Shown: positions 6,474 through 6,804 of the stretch, piece by piece
Position numbering within the stretch: the first letter of the stretch is position 1
Layout: each line of letters starts with the position of its first letter
From: Rhodoferax sp.
Lineage (GTDB): Bacteria; Pseudomonadota; Gammaproteobacteria; Burkholderiales; Burkholderiaceae
Direction of reading: 5' to 3'
Assembly: GCA_020048295.1 (NCBI GenBank)
Contig: JAIFMT010000020.1
Span: 1-6,804, forward strand
DNA length: 6,804 nucleotides
Notes under the pieces: generated by a model
Databases searched by the model: none
What the model was told of the DNA's origin: nothing
Seen by the model: the letters and a program-made list of their open reading frames with translations, nothing else
Position numbers and translations under genes: made by a program

Positions 6474-6504
6474 TTATCAGGAAAAAGTGCCTCCAGCCTA
6501 TAAT
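6474..6504 (+). promoter_or_regulatory. Putative sigma-70 promoter of dxs
   Basis: TATAAT at 6499-6504 is a perfect -10 box and the clearest promoter signal in the window. The best -35 candidate is TTATCA at 6474-6479 with a long 19-base spacer; TTGAAA at 6467-6472 is a better hexamer but 26 bases away, too far. A start near 6511 would give a leader of about 34 bases before the chosen dxs start, so dxs probably has its own promoter in addition to any read-through from xseB-ispA. Confidence 0.55.
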
Positions 6505-6535
6505 ACATAAGCGATTACAGCTATAAAAGTAGAAG
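6481..6535. repeat. Diverged second copy of the intergenic repeat, upstream of dxs
   Basis: This segment aligns with 1021-1080 in the same orientation from an initial A-run through CTCCAGCC and GCG to ACAGCTAT, ending in a similar AAAAGTAG. The A-run-to-ACAGCTAT portions differ in length by one base. Identity is moderate and the GC-rich hairpin of copy 1 is not preserved here. The dxs -10 box falls within it. Confidence 0.35.
6531..6535 (+). promoter_or_regulatory. Ribosome binding site that sets the dxs start
   Basis: AGAAG lies 9 bases before the ATG at 6545 but only 3 bases before the alternative in-frame ATG at 6539, which favours 6545. Confidence 0.4.
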
Positions 6536-6544
6536 TATATGTTG

Positions 6545-6804
6545 ATGAATACCCCGTTCCCCTTGCTGCAGACCATTCACACGCCTGACGATTTGCGCCG
6601 GCTGGGACGAACGCAACTGGAGTCGCTGGCCACCGAATTGCGGGCCTACCTGCTGCAAAGTGTGGCCAAAACCGGCGGGCATCTGAGTTCCAACCTGGGC
6701 ACCGTCGAGCTCACCGTGGCGCTGCACTATGTGTTTAACACACCGCATGACCGGGTGGTGTGGGACGTGGGGCACCAGACTTACCCGCACAAGATATTGA
6801 CCGG
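6545..6804 (+). CDS. dxs: 1-deoxy-D-xylulose-5-phosphate synthase, N-terminal part (cut by window edge)
   Basis: The first 86 codons of Dxs, the thiamine-diphosphate enzyme that joins pyruvate and glyceraldehyde 3-phosphate, the first and often rate-limiting step of the MEP pathway. It also supplies precursors of thiamine and pyridoxal phosphate. The visible part is highly characteristic: [19 protein letters not shown], then [20 protein letters not shown] and [14 protein letters not shown], closely matching E. coli Dxs ([18 protein letters not shown] and WDVGHQAYPHKILTG). H82 of E. coli-type WDVGHQ, a substrate-proximal His, is present. An ATG six bases upstream (6539) is in frame, but AGAAG is better spaced from 6545. 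The gene continues beyond 6804. Its placement after ispA puts the first committed step and the C15 synthase side by side. Confidence 0.95.
   Translation, partial: MNTPFPLLQTIHTPDDLRRLGRTQLESLATELRAYLLQSVAKTGGHLSSNLGTVELTVALHYVFNTPHDRVVWDVGHQTYPHKILT

Noticed and set aside
5278..6576. A 432-codon open frame on the minus strand opposite ispA
   Set aside because: It lies antisense to an unmistakable ispA, is rich in Gln, His and Arg, and shows no domain. It is a by-product of GC-biased third positions in the real gene.
1..6804. CRISPR array, tRNA, rRNA or insertion sequence
   Set aside because: No spaced identical repeats, cloverleaf-like segment, rRNA-like stretch, transposase frame or long terminal inverted repeats were seen on either strand.

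Overview
The window is GC-rich with strongly GC-biased third codon positions. Its protein sequences and short AT-rich intergenic repeats look like a betaproteobacterium of the Burkholderiales, most likely the Comamonadaceae (Rhodoferax, Polaromonas or Acidovorax-like). That placement is inference from recalled family sequences; no search was run.

The left part, up to about 5029, is on the minus strand. In transcription order it holds: (a) a PotD-like periplasmic solute-binding protein (4010-5029), whose stop overlaps the start of (b) a membrane diguanylate cyclase with a periplasmic dCache-like sensor, HAMP linker and GGDEF domain (2304-4013), closed by a good intrinsic terminator at 2259-2279; (c) a Rieske non-haem iron oxygenase alpha subunit (1083-2204), followed by an AT-rich repeat that contains a second, weaker terminator-like hairpin; (d) an EamA/DMT-family transporter (111-998). 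The first 110 bases hold no gene that can be called firmly.

The right part, from 5168, is on the plus strand and is an isoprenoid-precursor cluster: xseB (exonuclease VII small subunit) overlaps ispA (farnesyl diphosphate synthase) by 4 bases. After an 85-base gap with a clear -10 box comes the start of dxs (1-deoxy-D-xylulose-5-phosphate synthase), cut by the window edge. Dxs makes the first MEP-pathway intermediate and IspA condenses the resulting C5 units to farnesyl diphosphate. The two blocks diverge from 5030-5167.

The most interesting item is the translationally coupled binding-protein/diguanylate-cyclase pair. It resembles the Vibrio NspS-MbaA arrangement, in which a PotD-like protein senses ligand for a membrane c-di-GMP enzyme instead of feeding an ABC transporter. 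Here the binding protein appears to lack the first strand and helix of the usual fold and several polyamine ligands, so its ligand is open. Second-rank items are a ~45-residue acidic insert with an internal duplication in IspA, and a diverged intergenic-repeat copy that coincides with the dxs promoter.
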